Part shown: positions 51,156-59,975 of the stretch, one piece after another
Position numbering within the stretch: position 1 is the first letter of the stretch
How the letters are laid out: every line of letters starts with the position of its first letter
Position numbers and translations under genes: made by a program
The notes under the pieces: model-generated
Told to the model about the DNA's origin: nothing
What the model saw: the letters and a program-made list of their open reading frames with translations, nothing else
Databases searched by the model: none
DNA from: Brevundimonas sp. Root608
GTDB taxonomy: Bacteria > Pseudomonadota > Alphaproteobacteria > Caulobacterales > Caulobacteraceae
Direction of reading: 5' to 3'
NCBI RefSeq assembly: GCF_001427825.1
Contig: NZ_LMGT01000001.1
Location: 905,563 to 969,562, forward strand
Length of the DNA stretch: 64,000 nt

Positions 51156-54100
51156 GGCTGTTCGTCGCGATCGCGGGCGCGTTCGCCCTGCTGGCGACCG
51201 CCGTCCACGCCCAGACCCCGCGCGTCCTCGACGCGTTCGAGACCCTGACCCCGTGGTCCGCCGACGCCTCCACCGACGTGTCTTCGGCCATCGCGAGCAC
51301 GCCCGGCCACGACGGCAAGGCCATGCGGCTGGACTATGATTTCAACGGTCGTTCCGGCTACGCCTTCGCGGCACGCGCCCTCGATCTGGACGTTCCCGCC
51401 AACTATGAGATCAGCTTCTGGCTGCGCGGCGAGATGCAGCCCAATACGCTGGAGATCAAATTCGTCGACGGCTCGGGCGACAATGTCCACTGGCGCCAGA
51501 TCCGCGGCTTCCGGGCCAACGCCGAATGGACCCGCTACACCATCAAGGCGCGCCAGATCATCTGGGCCTGGGGCCCGAACCCGAACCGCACCTTCCGCGG
51601 CGCCGAGCGGATCGAGTTCGTCGTCACGGCGGGCGAGGGCGGCGAGGGCTGGATCGAGGTCGACCAGCTGGAGCTGCGCGAACTCCCCCCCGAACCCTCA
51701 GTGCCGCCGCGTCCGCTGGCCAGCGCCAGCAGCGAGGAGGGGCTGAACGTCGCCGCCCGTGCGGTGGACGATGACCCCGGCACGGCCTGGCGCACGAGCG
51801 GCGCAGGCGAACAGAGCCTGACGCTGGACCTCGGATACGAACGCGAATTCGGCGGCGTCACCCTGCGCTGGGCCGAAGGGCTGGCGGCGTCGCGCTATCG
51901 GCTCATGGCCTCGTCGGACCGACAGGACTGGCGCGAACTGGCGGCGGTGAGCGACGGCGACGGCGGCGTCGACTGGCTGCGCACGCCCGAGGCCTCGGCG
52001 CGCTGGCTGCGGCTGGAGCTGCTGGCCCCGACCGGCGACGGCCCGGCCCATGCGACCCAGAGCGGCGCGGGCCAGATGCTGAACGCCCGCCGCGCCGACG
52101 CCTACGCCCTGAACGCGCTCGAGATCGAACCCCTGTCGTTCGGCGAGACGCCGACTGCATTCATGCGCGCCGTGGCGGGCGAGAGCCGCCGCGGCCTCTA
52201 TCCGCGCGGCTTCGTCGGCGAACAGCCCTACTGGACGCTCGTCGGCGTCGACGGCGGCGGCGAGAGCGGCCTGATGGGCGAGGACGGCGCCATCGAACTG
52301 CGCCGCGGCGGGCCGTCGATCGAGCCGTTCGTGATCGAGAACGGGCGGGTCGTGACATGGGCGGATGTCGAGATCAGCCAGTCGCTGCAGGACGGCGACC
52401 TGCCGATCCCCAGCGTGACCTGGACCGGCGAAGGCTGGACGCTGGCGACGACGGCCTTCGCGGACGGGACGCCCGAGGCGGCCCAGATCTATGGCCGCTA
52501 CGCCCTGACCAACACCTCGAACCGGGTCCAGACCCTCACTCTGGCGCTGATGGCCCGACCGCTCCAGGTGAACGGGCCGACCCAGTTCCTGACCACGCCG
52601 GGCGGCGTGGGGCCCATCCAGCAGATCGACTGGAACGGCGGCGCCATGGTGCTGAACGACGCCATCCGGGTGAACCCTCTGGTCCGGCCCGATGCGATCG
52701 CCCTCTCGACCTTCGCCGCCGGGGCCGATCCGCAAAGCCTGCTGGCCTCGGCCGGCGCGCGCCGGAACGTCGGCGAGCGGCAGGTGGAGTCCGACGCCAC
52801 GGACCTGATGGCCGGCGCCCTGCTGTATGAGGTGACGCTCCAGCCCGGCCAGACCCGGACCTTCGGAACCCGGACGGCGCTCGCGGGCGGCGTTCCCGAC
52901 GGACCCGTCACCGGCTCGATCGAGGCGGCGCTGGACGCGGCCCAGACCCGCGTCGCCGCCGCATGGCGCGCCAGGCTCGACCGCTTCGACCTGACCCTGC
53001 CGCCGGAGGCCCAGCGCATCGAGGACGTGATGCGCTCCTCGCTCGCCCACATGCTGATGTCCCGGCAGGGCCCCATCCTCCAGCCGGGCACGCGTTCCTA
53101 TAACCGCAGCTGGATCCGCGACGGGGCCATGATGGCCGAGGGCCTGAACCGGCTGGGGCATGAGAGGCTGTCGGCCGACTATCTGCGCTGGTTCGCGCCT
53201 CTGGTGTTCGACAATGGCAAGGTGCCGTGCTGCGCCGACAGCCGCGGGGCCGACCCGGTGCCCGAGAACGACAGCCACGGCGAGTTCGTCTTCCTCGCCG
53301 CCGAGACATACCGCTACACCCGGGACGAGGCCCTGCTGCGCGAGGTCTGGCCGCAGGTCCAGGCGGCGATCGGCTATATGGACGGCCTGCGCGCCTCGAC
53401 CCGCACGGCGGAATTCGAGGCGGCGGATAAGCGTCACCTGTTCGGCCTCCTGCCGCCGACGATCAGCCACGAGGGCTATTCGGACCGGCCGGCCTATTCC
53501 TACTGGGATGATTTCTGGGGCCTGCTGGGCTACCGCGACGCCGCCTTCATCGCCGACACGCTGGGCGACGCGCCCGGCGCCGCCCGCATCCGCGCCGGCG
53601 GGGCCGAGTTCCGCACCGACATCATGGCCTCCATCGAGGCGACCGCGCGGGTGCATGGCATCGACTGGATCGCCGGGGCCGCCGACCGGGGCGATTTCGA
53701 CGCCACCTCGACCACCATCGCCCTGTCGCCCGGCGGGCTGATCGACGAACTGCCGCAAGGCCTGCTGAAAGGCACCTTCGACAAATGGTGGGACAACTTC
53801 ACCGCCCGGCAGGAGAACCGGCAGGCGTGGAAGGACTACACCCCCTACGAACTGCGCAACGTCGGGGCGCTGGTCCGTCTGGGGCGGCGGGCCCAGGCCC
53901 TGCGGGCGCTGGACTTCTACTTCGCCGACATTCGCCCGCGCGCCTGGAACGGCTGGGCCGAGGTGGTCGGCCGCGACATTCGCGAGCCCCGTTTCATCGG
54001 CGACATGCCGCACGCCTGGATCAGCTCGGACTACATCCGCTCGGCCCTGGACCTGCTGGTCTATGAGCGCGACCGCGACCACGCCCTGGTGCTGGCGGCG

Positions 54101-54370
54101 GGCGTGCCGACAGCGTGGCTGGCGGGCGAGGGAGTGGGCGTCGCGGGCGTGCGGACCGCTTACGGCCCGCTGACCTACCGGCTGCGTGGGGATAGCGACG
54201 CCTATGTGCTGACGCTGGACGGGGCCGCCACCCCTCCGGGCGGCTTCGTCATCCAGTGGCCTGCGGGCGAGAGGCCGCCGGCCCGGGTGCGCATCGACGG
54301 CCGGGCGGCGGACTGGAACGGGTCGGACCTGGCTATCCCGGCGGGCGCGCGCCGTGTGGAGATGCGCTGA
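51152..54370 (+). CDS. Large exported discoidin plus six-hairpin glycosidase
   Basis: The 1072 residues from the ATG at 51152 have a signal peptide (M-R-L-F-V-A-I-A-G-A-F ... A-V-H-A-Q). An N-terminal carbohydrate-binding-like beta domain (~20-185) is followed by a discoidin (F5/8 type C) domain (~190-330) and a linker region. An (alpha/alpha)6 glycosidase domain (~600-1000) has R-S-W-I-R-D-G-A, C-C-A-D-S-R, N-D-S-H-G-E-F-V-F and S-Y-W-D-D-F-W-G. I cannot assign a CAZy family; the R-x-W-x-R-D motif recalls GH15/GH63-like folds. It closes the operon by a 4-bp overlap with the permease. Confidence 0.8.
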   Translation: MRLFVAIAGAFALLATAVHAQTPRVLDAFETLTPWSADASTDVSSAIASTPGHDGKAMRLDYDFNGRSGYAFAARALDLDVPANYEISFWLRGEMQPNTLEIKFVDGSGDNVHWRQIRGFRANAEWTRYTIKARQIIWAWGPNPNRTFRGAERIEFVVTAGEGGEGWIEVDQLELRELPPEPSVPPRPLASASSEEGLNVAARAVDDDPGTAWRTSGAGEQSLTLDLGYEREFGGVTLRWAEGLAASRYRLMASSDRQDWRELAAVSDGDGGVDWLRTPEASARWLRLELLAPTGDGPAHATQSGAGQMLNARRADAYALNALEIEPLSFGETPTAFMRAVAGESRRGLYPRGFVGEQPYWTLVGVDGGGESGLMGEDGAIELRRGGPSIEPFVIENGRVVTWADVEISQSLQDGDLPIPSVTWTGEGWTLATTAFADGTPEAAQIYGRYALTNTSNRVQTLTLALMARPLQVNGPTQFLTTPGGVGPIQQIDWNGGAMVLNDAIRVNPLVRPDAIALSTFAAGADPQSLLASAGARRNVGERQVESDATDLMAGALLYEVTLQPGQTRTFGTRTALAGGVPDGPVTGSIEAALDAAQTRVAAAWRARLDRFDLTLPPEAQRIEDVMRSSLAHMLMSRQGPILQPGTRSYNRSWIRDGAMMAEGLNRLGHERLSADYLRWFAPLVFDNGKVPCCADSRGADPVPENDSHGEFVFLAAETYRYTRDEALLREVWPQVQAAIGYMDGLRASTRTAEFEAADKRHLFGLLPPTISHEGYSDRPAYSYWDDFWGLLGYRDAAFIADTLGDAPGAARIRAGGAEFRTDIMASIEATARVHGIDWIAGAADRGDFDATSTTIALSPGGLIDELPQGLLKGTFDKWWDNFTARQENRQAWKDYTPYELRNVGALVRLGRRAQALRALDFYFADIRPRAWNGWAEVVGRDIREPRFIGDMPHAWISSDYIRSALDLLVYERDRDHALVLAAGVPTAWLAGEGVGVAGVRTAYGPLTYRLRGDSDAYVLTLDGAATPPGGFVIQWPAGERPPARVRIDGRAADWNGSDLAIPAGARRVEMR

Positions 54371-54377
54371 CGATATC

Positions 54378-54398
54378 CTTCTCCCCCAAGGGGAGAAG
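54378..54398. terminator. Hairpin in convergent spacer between glycosidase and dnaB
   Basis: CTTCTCCCC and GGGGAGAAG (9 bp) flank a CAA loop in a 33-bp gap between two gene ends. It is a half-unit of the CCTTCTCCCC repeat family. Placed between converging operons it can act as a terminator in both directions. Confidence 0.5.
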
Positions 54399-54403
54399 AA
54401 GAC

Positions 54404-55900
54404 TTATTCGTAGTTGTCGTACCGCTGGCCCTGCGCCAGGTTGCCGAACTTGGTCGTGTTGGCGTCGAAGCTCAGCTTGATGATGCCGATCGGGCCGTGA
54501 CGCTGCTTGCCGATGACGACCTCGGCCTGATGCTCCAGCCGGTCCATGTCCTCCTGCCACTGCAGGTGTTCCGGCGAGCCCTCGCGCGGCTCGGCGCGGC
54601 CCAGGTAGTAGCTTTCCCGGTACACGAACATGACGCAGTCGGCGTCCTGCTCGATCGAGCCGGATTCGCGCAGGTCGGACAGCTGCGGCCGCTTGTCCTC
54701 GCGCTGCTCGACCTGACGCGACAGCTGCGACAGGGCGATGATCGGCACCGACAGTTCCTTCGCCAGCGCCTTCAGGGCGCCGGTGATTTCCGACACCTCC
54801 TGCACCCGGTTCTTCTGGTTGTTGCCCTCGCCGACGGTGATGAGTTGCAGGTAGTCGACGATGATCAGGTCCAGCCCGTGCTCCATCCGCTTCAGGCGGC
54901 GGGCGCGCGCGGCCAGCTTGGAGATCGACAGGCCGCCGGTGGCGTCGATGAACAGGGGGCTTTCGCCGATCTCGACCGCGGCCTCGCGGATCTTGCCGAA
55001 GTCGGCGGCGTCGATCTCGCCCTTGCGCAGCTTGTCCGACGACACGCCCGAGGCGTCGGCCAGAATACGCATGGCCAGCTGTTCGGCGCTCATTTCCAGC
55101 GAGTAGAAGGCCACCACCCCGCCGTTGACGGTCTTGCGGCCCTCGGGCGTCGGCTCCCAGCGGTAGTTGCGGGCGACGTTGAAGGCGATGTTGGTCGCCA
55201 GCGCCGTCTTGCCCATCGACGGACGGCCGGCGAGGACCAGAAGGTCGGAGGGGTGCAGGCCGCCCAGCTTGGCGTCGAGATCGTCCAGATGGGTGGCCAG
55301 ACCGGCCAGCTTGCCGTCTCGCTGATAGGCCTCGGCCGCCATCTGCACCGCCCCGCCGAGGGCCTGTGAGAAGCTGACGAAACCCGACGACGGCTTGCCG
55401 GTCTCGGCCAGGGTGTAGAGCCGCTGTTCCGCCTGTTCGATCTGGTCGATGGCGGCGGTTTCGGGCTGGGGCGCCTCCCTGACGATCTCGCCGCCGATGC
55501 GGATCAGGTCGCGGCGCAGGGCCAGGTCGTAGACGACGCGGGCGTAGTCGGGGGCGTTGGCCGCCGGCGGGGCGCGGTCGACAAGGTCGGCCAAATAGCG
55601 CAGGCCGCCGAACTCCTGGAAGGCGGGGTCCTGCTTGAACCGCTCCATCAGGATGGTCGGCTCGGCCAGCATGCCCTGGCGGATATGGTCCTCGATGGCC
55701 TCGTACAGGCGCTGGTGGAACGGCTCGTAGAAATGGCCGCCGCGCAGCCGGTCGCTGAGCCGTTCGAACACGGCGTTGTCGAACATCAGCGAGCCCAGCA
55801 GGGCCTGCTCCGCCTCCAGGTTGTGCGGCATGGACGGGATCGATCCCGAGTCGGCGGGACCGGGGAAGGCAAGCGGTGCGAGGGCGTTCATGGGGGTCAT
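54404..55900 (-). CDS. dnaB: Replicative DNA helicase DnaB
   Basis: The 498 residues are a hexameric helicase. The N-terminal domain starts M-P-H-N-L-E-A-E-Q-A-L-L-G-S, after a ~24-residue leader. The RecA-like domain has Walker A A-G-R-P-S-M-G-K-T-A near 225, D-L-I-I-V-D-Y-L-Q-L and the R-E-S-G-S-I-E-Q-D-A-D segment. It unwinds DNA at the replication fork and recruits primase. It is single, unrelated to the neighbouring glucan locus. A start at the internal Met (S-M-P-H-N) is possible. Confidence 0.96.
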   Translation of the reverse strand: MTPMNALAPLAFPGPADSGSIPSMPHNLEAEQALLGSLMFDNAVFERLSDRLRGGHFYEPFHQRLYEAIEDHIRQGMLAEPTILMERFKQDPAFQEFGGLRYLADLVDRAPPAANAPDYARVVYDLALRRDLIRIGGEIVREAPQPETAAIDQIEQAEQRLYTLAETGKPSSGFVSFSQALGGAVQMAAEAYQRDGKLAGLATHLDDLDAKLGGLHPSDLLVLAGRPSMGKTALATNIAFNVARNYRWEPTPEGRKTVNGGVVAFYSLEMSAEQLAMRILADASGVSSDKLRKGEIDAADFGKIREAAVEIGESPLFIDATGGLSISKLAARARRLKRMEHGLDLIIVDYLQLITVGEGNNQKNRVQEVSEITGALKALAKELSVPIIALSQLSRQVEQREDKRPQLSDLRESGSIEQDADCVMFVYRESYYLGRAEPREGSPEHLQWQEDMDRLEHQAEVVIGKQRHGPIGIIKLSFDANTTKFGNLAQGQRYDNYE

Positions 55901-56009
55901 GTCTTACCCCTGCGCGCGCGCTACGACAGGTTCGGACGCAGCCTTCGACGGGGACAGATTCGGACCGCTGTGGACGGCGGCGAATTCCGCAGGCGGATCA
56001 GTTAACGGC

Positions 56010-56387
56010 TCAGGCTCCGCACGGATATCGTGAGGCCATCCAGCTGCGGATGCCGTCGGTGACGGTCATGCGCTGGCGGCGGGCCTCGGGTATTCCGTTC
56101 AGAAAGGCCAGCATCTGGCCGACATTCAGACTGATCCGCGAAGGCGGACAGGCGGGCGGGGATCGCCCTGCCGCGCGGGCCGCCTCGATCTCGTTTCCGA
56201 CCGTACGGAACGCGCGTTCCGCCTCGCCCTTCAGGCGATGGGCGTCGGGGCGCAGCATGGCCGTCGGATTGAGCGGAATCCGGTTCGCGCGCGTGACGAA
56301 TGTGTCGAGCGTCATGCCCGACTGGGCTGTCGCCGAACTCGCGGCCATGGCCAGCGCGAGGCCGGCCGTCAGCAGGATGCGTGTCAT
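56010..56387 (-). CDS. Small exported hypothetical protein
   Basis: The ATG at 56387 (CGGAGGGAGAAAC upstream) gives 125 residues with a signal peptide (M-T-R-I-L-L-T-A-G-L-A-L-A-M-A-A-S-S-A-T-A-Q). The mature part (G-M-T-L-D-T-F-V-T-R-A-N-R-I-P-L-N-P-T-A) is helical, with two cysteines, and ends S-R-Y-P-C-G-A. It resembles the Rap1a/Tai-like helical fold, but I cannot confirm that. A frame extending upstream to 56471 lacks a good signal and was rejected. Confidence 0.7.
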   Translation of the reverse strand: MTRILLTAGLALAMAASSATAQSGMTLDTFVTRANRIPLNPTAMLRPDAHRLKGEAERAFRTVGNEIEAARAAGRSPPACPPSRISLNVGQMLAFLNGIPEARRQRMTVTDGIRSWMASRYPCGA

Positions 56388-56482
56388 GTTTCTCCCTCCG
56401 ATACCGGCAGCTTGACCGGCAATTCGTGGCGAAACAACGGTCGACGGGGGTGCGGGCGGGAACCGCCGCACCCCGTCGGAAC

Positions 56483-58945
56483 CTACCAGCTCAGGCCAAG
56501 CCGGGCGTAGACAAAGCGCCCGTTGAAGCCGAAGGGCGAATAGCCGGAGAAGGCCAGGGCGCCGTTGGTGTTTATGGTGGCTGCCGTGCGGTCGGGATAT
56601 TCGTCCGTCGCATTGTTGACGCCGATGGCGAGCCCGACCCGCTCATTGAACTGGTAGCGGCCCTCGAAATCCAGCAGGACCTTGTCGCCCGTGTGGACGT
56701 CGAAGGCCGGGTCGGTGTTGCTGAACGGGTGCAGGACATCCGAGTAGCTCTGGAGCTTGAGCGTTGCGCCGAACGGGCCGTCCGAAAGATCGGCGCTGAA
56801 CACGATCTTCTCCTTGGGCGTGCCCTCCTCGATCGTCAGCACATTGATCCGGTTGAACAGCACCGGGGGGTTCGGGATCGGCACGCCCGAGGGGATGGCG
56901 GGCACCCGGGTCACGTCGGTCGTATTGAGGTTGGCGGCCAGGGTGAAATCGACCCGGCCCGTGTCGCTGTAGTCGTGACGATAGCGGCCCACGATGTCGA
57001 CGCCCTCGGTGGTGGTGTCGACGCCGTTGATGAAGAAGCGCCCGCCGCCGACCGAACCGCCGGATCCCGGCGGGTTGAGCAGATTGTAGATGGCGACGGC
57101 GGTGGGGCTGCCCGTGGGCGCGCCCAGCAGGTTCTCGGACAGGACAATGCGGTCCGTCATCTCGATCTTGTAGGCGTCGATGGTCAGTTCGAACGGGCCG
57201 CTGTGGAAGACCATGCCGACCGAATAGTTGGTCGATTCCTCGGGCTCGAGCGGACGGGCCCCCAGCGACTGGGCGATCGGATCCGTCGCGGGGAAGGTGG
57301 TCACCTCGACCGGCGTGCTGACCCCGCCGATGACGATGAAGTTGATCGCGGTCGCCGTGAAATAGGATTGCTGCAGCGCCGGCGCGCGGAAGCCGGTGGA
57401 GGCGGCGGCGCGCAGGGCGAAGCTGTCGCTGAAGTCGTAGCGGCCGGCGATCTTGCCCGTGGTGGTGTTGCCGAAGTCCGAGAAGTCCTCGAACCGGACC
57501 GCCGCGTTCAGGTTCAGCCGCTCGGTCATCTGGGCGTCGACGTCGAGGTAGAGGCCGAAGGAATGGCGGTTCTCGTCCACCTCGTTGGAGGGTCGGAAGC
57601 CGATGAAGCCCTGGGACCCCGCGCCGGCGCCGGGGCGGCCCGGGACGAACTGGTAGGAGGCCAGCTCGCCGGCGAAGATTTCGAAATGCTCGCGGCGGGC
57701 TTCGGCCCCGAAGGCGACGTTCAGGGGTTCGAACAGGCCGACGTCGTAGCGGCGCACCACGTCGAGACCCAGAACGAACTGGTCGTACGCAAGGCCGCCG
57801 GCGTCGAAGCTGGTCGGCGAATTGGGCACGAGGGATCCATTGAGCGAATTCTCGACGCGGTAGGCGACCTCGTTGCTGCCGAACACCAGGTTCAGGTCCA
57901 CGTCGAAGCCCGCCACAGCGCCGCGAATGCCCGCCGCGGCGGTGAAGTCGTCCACCGTCGGCGCGATGATCGGCAGGAAGCCTTCCGGATAGACGGTGAG
58001 GTCGTTGTTCGGGTTGTTCCAGGTCCTCGGCGTCGCCGCGCTTTCGGATTCGCGGTGCTGGTAGCCGGTGAAGCCGTACAGCTCGAAGTCGTTCCGGAGC
58101 GGGACGCCGGCGTTCAGATAGATCGTGGCGTCGGTGGTTTCCGGGTCGCCATAGCGGCTGGTGATCCGGGCCGGGCGGGGGGCCAGACGCGGATCGAGGT
58201 CGCCGCGGCTGGTCGGGTTGCGATCGCGATACTCGGCCGAGACGGTCAGGAAGCCCTCCGCGCCCAGCGGCAGCCCCTGCCAGCCGGCGGCGGTGAAGGT
58301 CTGGCCGTCTTCCTCGGATCGCGCCGGCAGACGGGCGGTGGCGAACTCGGTGAAATACTGCCCGAGGGTGAAGACCGCGCCGCCGCCCGATCGCGCCTCG
58401 CGCAGACGCAGGTTGATGACGCCTGCGATGGCGTCCGAGCCGTACTGGGCCGAGGCCCCTTCGCGCAGCACCTCGACGCGGTCGATGGCGATGGACGGGA
58501 TGGCGTTCAGATCGACGGCCGCGGATCCCCGGCCGATCGAGCCGTTGACGTTGACCAGGGCCGAGGCGTGCCGGCGCATCCCGTTCATCAGCACCAGCGT
58601 CTGGTCGGGCGACAGGCCGCGAAGCGTCGCGGGACGGACCGTGTCGGTGCCGTCCGTGATCGAGGGGCGGGAGAAGCTGATGGACGGAGCCAGGTTGGAC
58701 AGTCCCTGGGCCAGTTCGGTCGATCCCTGGCGTTCCAGGGTCTCGCTGGAAATCACGTCGACGGGAGCGATGGTGTCCAGCCGGGTCCGTCCGGCCACGC
58801 GCGTGCCGGTAACGATGACCTCGTCGATTTCCGTCTCATCCTGAGCGGGCGTCGCCTGCTGCGCCGAGGCGGCCAGCGGGCAGGCCAGCAGTGCGCCGGC
58901 CGAGGTGAAGGCGAGAAGAGTGGCGCGTGTGGATAAAATATGCAT
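56483..58945 (-). CDS. TonB-dependent receptor
   Basis: I chose the ATG at 58945, giving a signal peptide (M-H-I-L-S-T-R-A-T-L-L-A-F ... A-A-S-A-Q-Q) and 820 residues. The N-terminus has E-I-D-E-V-I-V-T-G-T-R-V-A-G-R. The plug domain includes V-L-M-N-G-M-R-R-H-A-S-A-L-V-N, V-E-V-L-R-E-G-A-S-A-Q-Y-G-S-D-A and G-V-I-N-L-R-L-R. The barrel ends R-L-G-L-S-W. This 'M-R-R-H' subtype is frequent in Caulobacterales; substrate unknown. An 8-bp inverted repeat lies just upstream. Confidence 0.92.
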   Translation of the reverse strand: MHILSTRATLLAFTSAGALLACPLAASAQQATPAQDETEIDEVIVTGTRVAGRTRLDTIAPVDVISSETLERQGSTELAQGLSNLAPSISFSRPSITDGTDTVRPATLRGLSPDQTLVLMNGMRRHASALVNVNGSIGRGSAAVDLNAIPSIAIDRVEVLREGASAQYGSDAIAGVINLRLREARSGGGAVFTLGQYFTEFATARLPARSEEDGQTFTAAGWQGLPLGAEGFLTVSAEYRDRNPTSRGDLDPRLAPRPARITSRYGDPETTDATIYLNAGVPLRNDFELYGFTGYQHRESESAATPRTWNNPNNDLTVYPEGFLPIIAPTVDDFTAAAGIRGAVAGFDVDLNLVFGSNEVAYRVENSLNGSLVPNSPTSFDAGGLAYDQFVLGLDVVRRYDVGLFEPLNVAFGAEARREHFEIFAGELASYQFVPGRPGAGAGSQGFIGFRPSNEVDENRHSFGLYLDVDAQMTERLNLNAAVRFEDFSDFGNTTTGKIAGRYDFSDSFALRAAASTGFRAPALQQSYFTATAINFIVIGGVSTPVEVTTFPATDPIAQSLGARPLEPEESTNYSVGMVFHSGPFELTIDAYKIEMTDRIVLSENLLGAPTGSPTAVAIYNLLNPPGSGGSVGGGRFFINGVDTTTEGVDIVGRYRHDYSDTGRVDFTLAANLNTTDVTRVPAIPSGVPIPNPPVLFNRINVLTIEEGTPKEKIVFSADLSDGPFGATLKLQSYSDVLHPFSNTDPAFDVHTGDKVLLDFEGRYQFNERVGLAIGVNNATDEYPDRTAATINTNGALAFSGYSPFGFNGRFVYARLGLSW

Positions 58946-58966
58946 GACAGGCCCCCGTCGCAAAAT

Positions 58967-59011
58967 GATCATGCATGCTGGGTTGCGGCGTGGCGCAGGT
59001 CAAGCATGATC
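58967..59011. repeat. Inverted repeat GATCATGC ... GCATGATC in TBDR promoter
   Basis: Arms at 58967-58974 and 59004-59011 are exact inverted copies separated by 29 bp, just upstream of the receptor start. A looping or dimer-binding operator is possible. No regulator is identified. Confidence 0.4.
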
Positions 59012-59044
59012 GGGTCGCGAACGATCGGTCATCTGTTCTGAATC

Positions 59045-59075
59045 AAAAAGGGGCGCGCCCGGCTGGACGCGCCCC
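59045..59075 (-). terminator. Terminator of the rpsF-rpsR-rplI operon
   Basis: Read on the minus strand, GGGGCGCG / CGCGCCCC (8 bp) with a 10-nt loop is followed by TTTTT (59049-59045). It lies 27 bp after the rplI stop. Confidence 0.85.
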
Positions 59076-59101
59076 CTTTGTCTTCAGCCGTCAGGCCGGG
59101 T

Positions 59102-59686
59102 TCAGGCTTCCGAACCCAGACCCTCCTGCTGGCCGGCGCCGCCGGCGACCATGTCCTTGGCCTGTTCGAGGGCCGCTTCGCGGTCCTCGTCGTAGGCGGC
59201 CTTGATCACGTCCTCGCCCTTCGCCTGACGTTCGGCTTCGTCGGCCGAGCGGGCGATGTTGATCTTGACCGTGGCCGAGACTTCCGCGTGCAGACGCACG
59301 GTGATCTCGTGAACGCCCAGGGTCTTGATCGGGGTGTTGAGCACGATCTGGCTGCGCTCGATCTTGCCGCCTTCGGCCACGACGGCCTCGACGATGTCGC
59401 GAGCGGCGACCGAACCGTACAGCTGACCCGTCTCACCGGCTTGCCGGATCATGACATAGGTCTGGCCGTCGATCTTGGCGCCGATCGTGCCGGCGTCGGC
59501 CTTGTTCTTCTCGTTGCGGGCCTCGATGGCGGCGCGGTCGAGTTCGAAGGCCTTCAGGTTCGCCGACGTGGCCCGACGGGCCTTGTCGCGCGGCAGAAGG
59601 AAGTTACGGGCGAAGCCGTCCTTGACGGACACGACGTCGCCGATGGCGCCGAGATTATCGACGCGCTCAAGCAGAACGACCTTCAT
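59102..59686 (-). CDS. rplI: 50S ribosomal protein L9
   Basis: The 194 residues begin M-K-V-V-L-L-E-R-V-D-N-L-G-A-I-G-D-V-V-S-V-K-D-G-F-A-R-N-F-L-L-P. This is the two-domain L9 N-terminus followed by the long helix and C-terminal domain. It is longer than the ~150-residue E. coli protein by an acidic Ala/Glu-rich tail common in alphaproteobacteria. It lies 1 bp after rpsR, the usual S6-S18-L9 order. Confidence 0.96.
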   Translation of the reverse strand: MKVVLLERVDNLGAIGDVVSVKDGFARNFLLPRDKARRATSANLKAFELDRAAIEARNEKNKADAGTIGAKIDGQTYVMIRQAGETGQLYGSVAARDIVEAVVAEGGKIERSQIVLNTPIKTLGVHEITVRLHAEVSATVKINIARSADEAERQAKGEDVIKAAYDEDREAALEQAKDMVAGGAGQQEGLGSEA

Positions 59687-59687
59687 C

Positions 59688-59963
59688 TTACTTCACCACA
59701 TAGGGCAGGAGGGCCAGATAGCGCGCGCGCTTGATGGCCTTGGCCAGTTCGCGCTGCTTGATCTGGGAAACGGCCGTGATGCGCGAAGGGACGATCTTGC
59801 CGCGTTCGCTGATGTAGCGTTGCAGCAGCTTGACGTCCTTGTAGTCGATCTTCGGCGCTTGCGGGCCCGTGAACGGGCACACCTTGCGGCGGCGATAGAA
59901 GGGGCGGCGGGCGGGGCCGGAGCCGGCCGGCGCGCCCGGCGAGGGGGCGGTGGTGTCGGTCAT
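59688..59963 (-). CDS. rpsR: 30S ribosomal protein S18
   Basis: A 91-residue S18 with a Pro/Ala-rich N-terminal extension before [12 protein letters not shown]. The core has [22 protein letters not shown] and ends [10 protein letters not shown]. It binds S6 in the platform of the 30S subunit. It lies 12 bp after rpsF. Confidence 0.96.
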   Translation of the reverse strand: MTDTTAPSPGAPAGSGPARRPFYRRRKVCPFTGPQAPKIDYKDVKLLQRYISERGKIVPSRITAVSQIKQRELAKAIKRARYLALLPYVVK

Positions 59964-59975
59964 GTTCCGGGTTCC

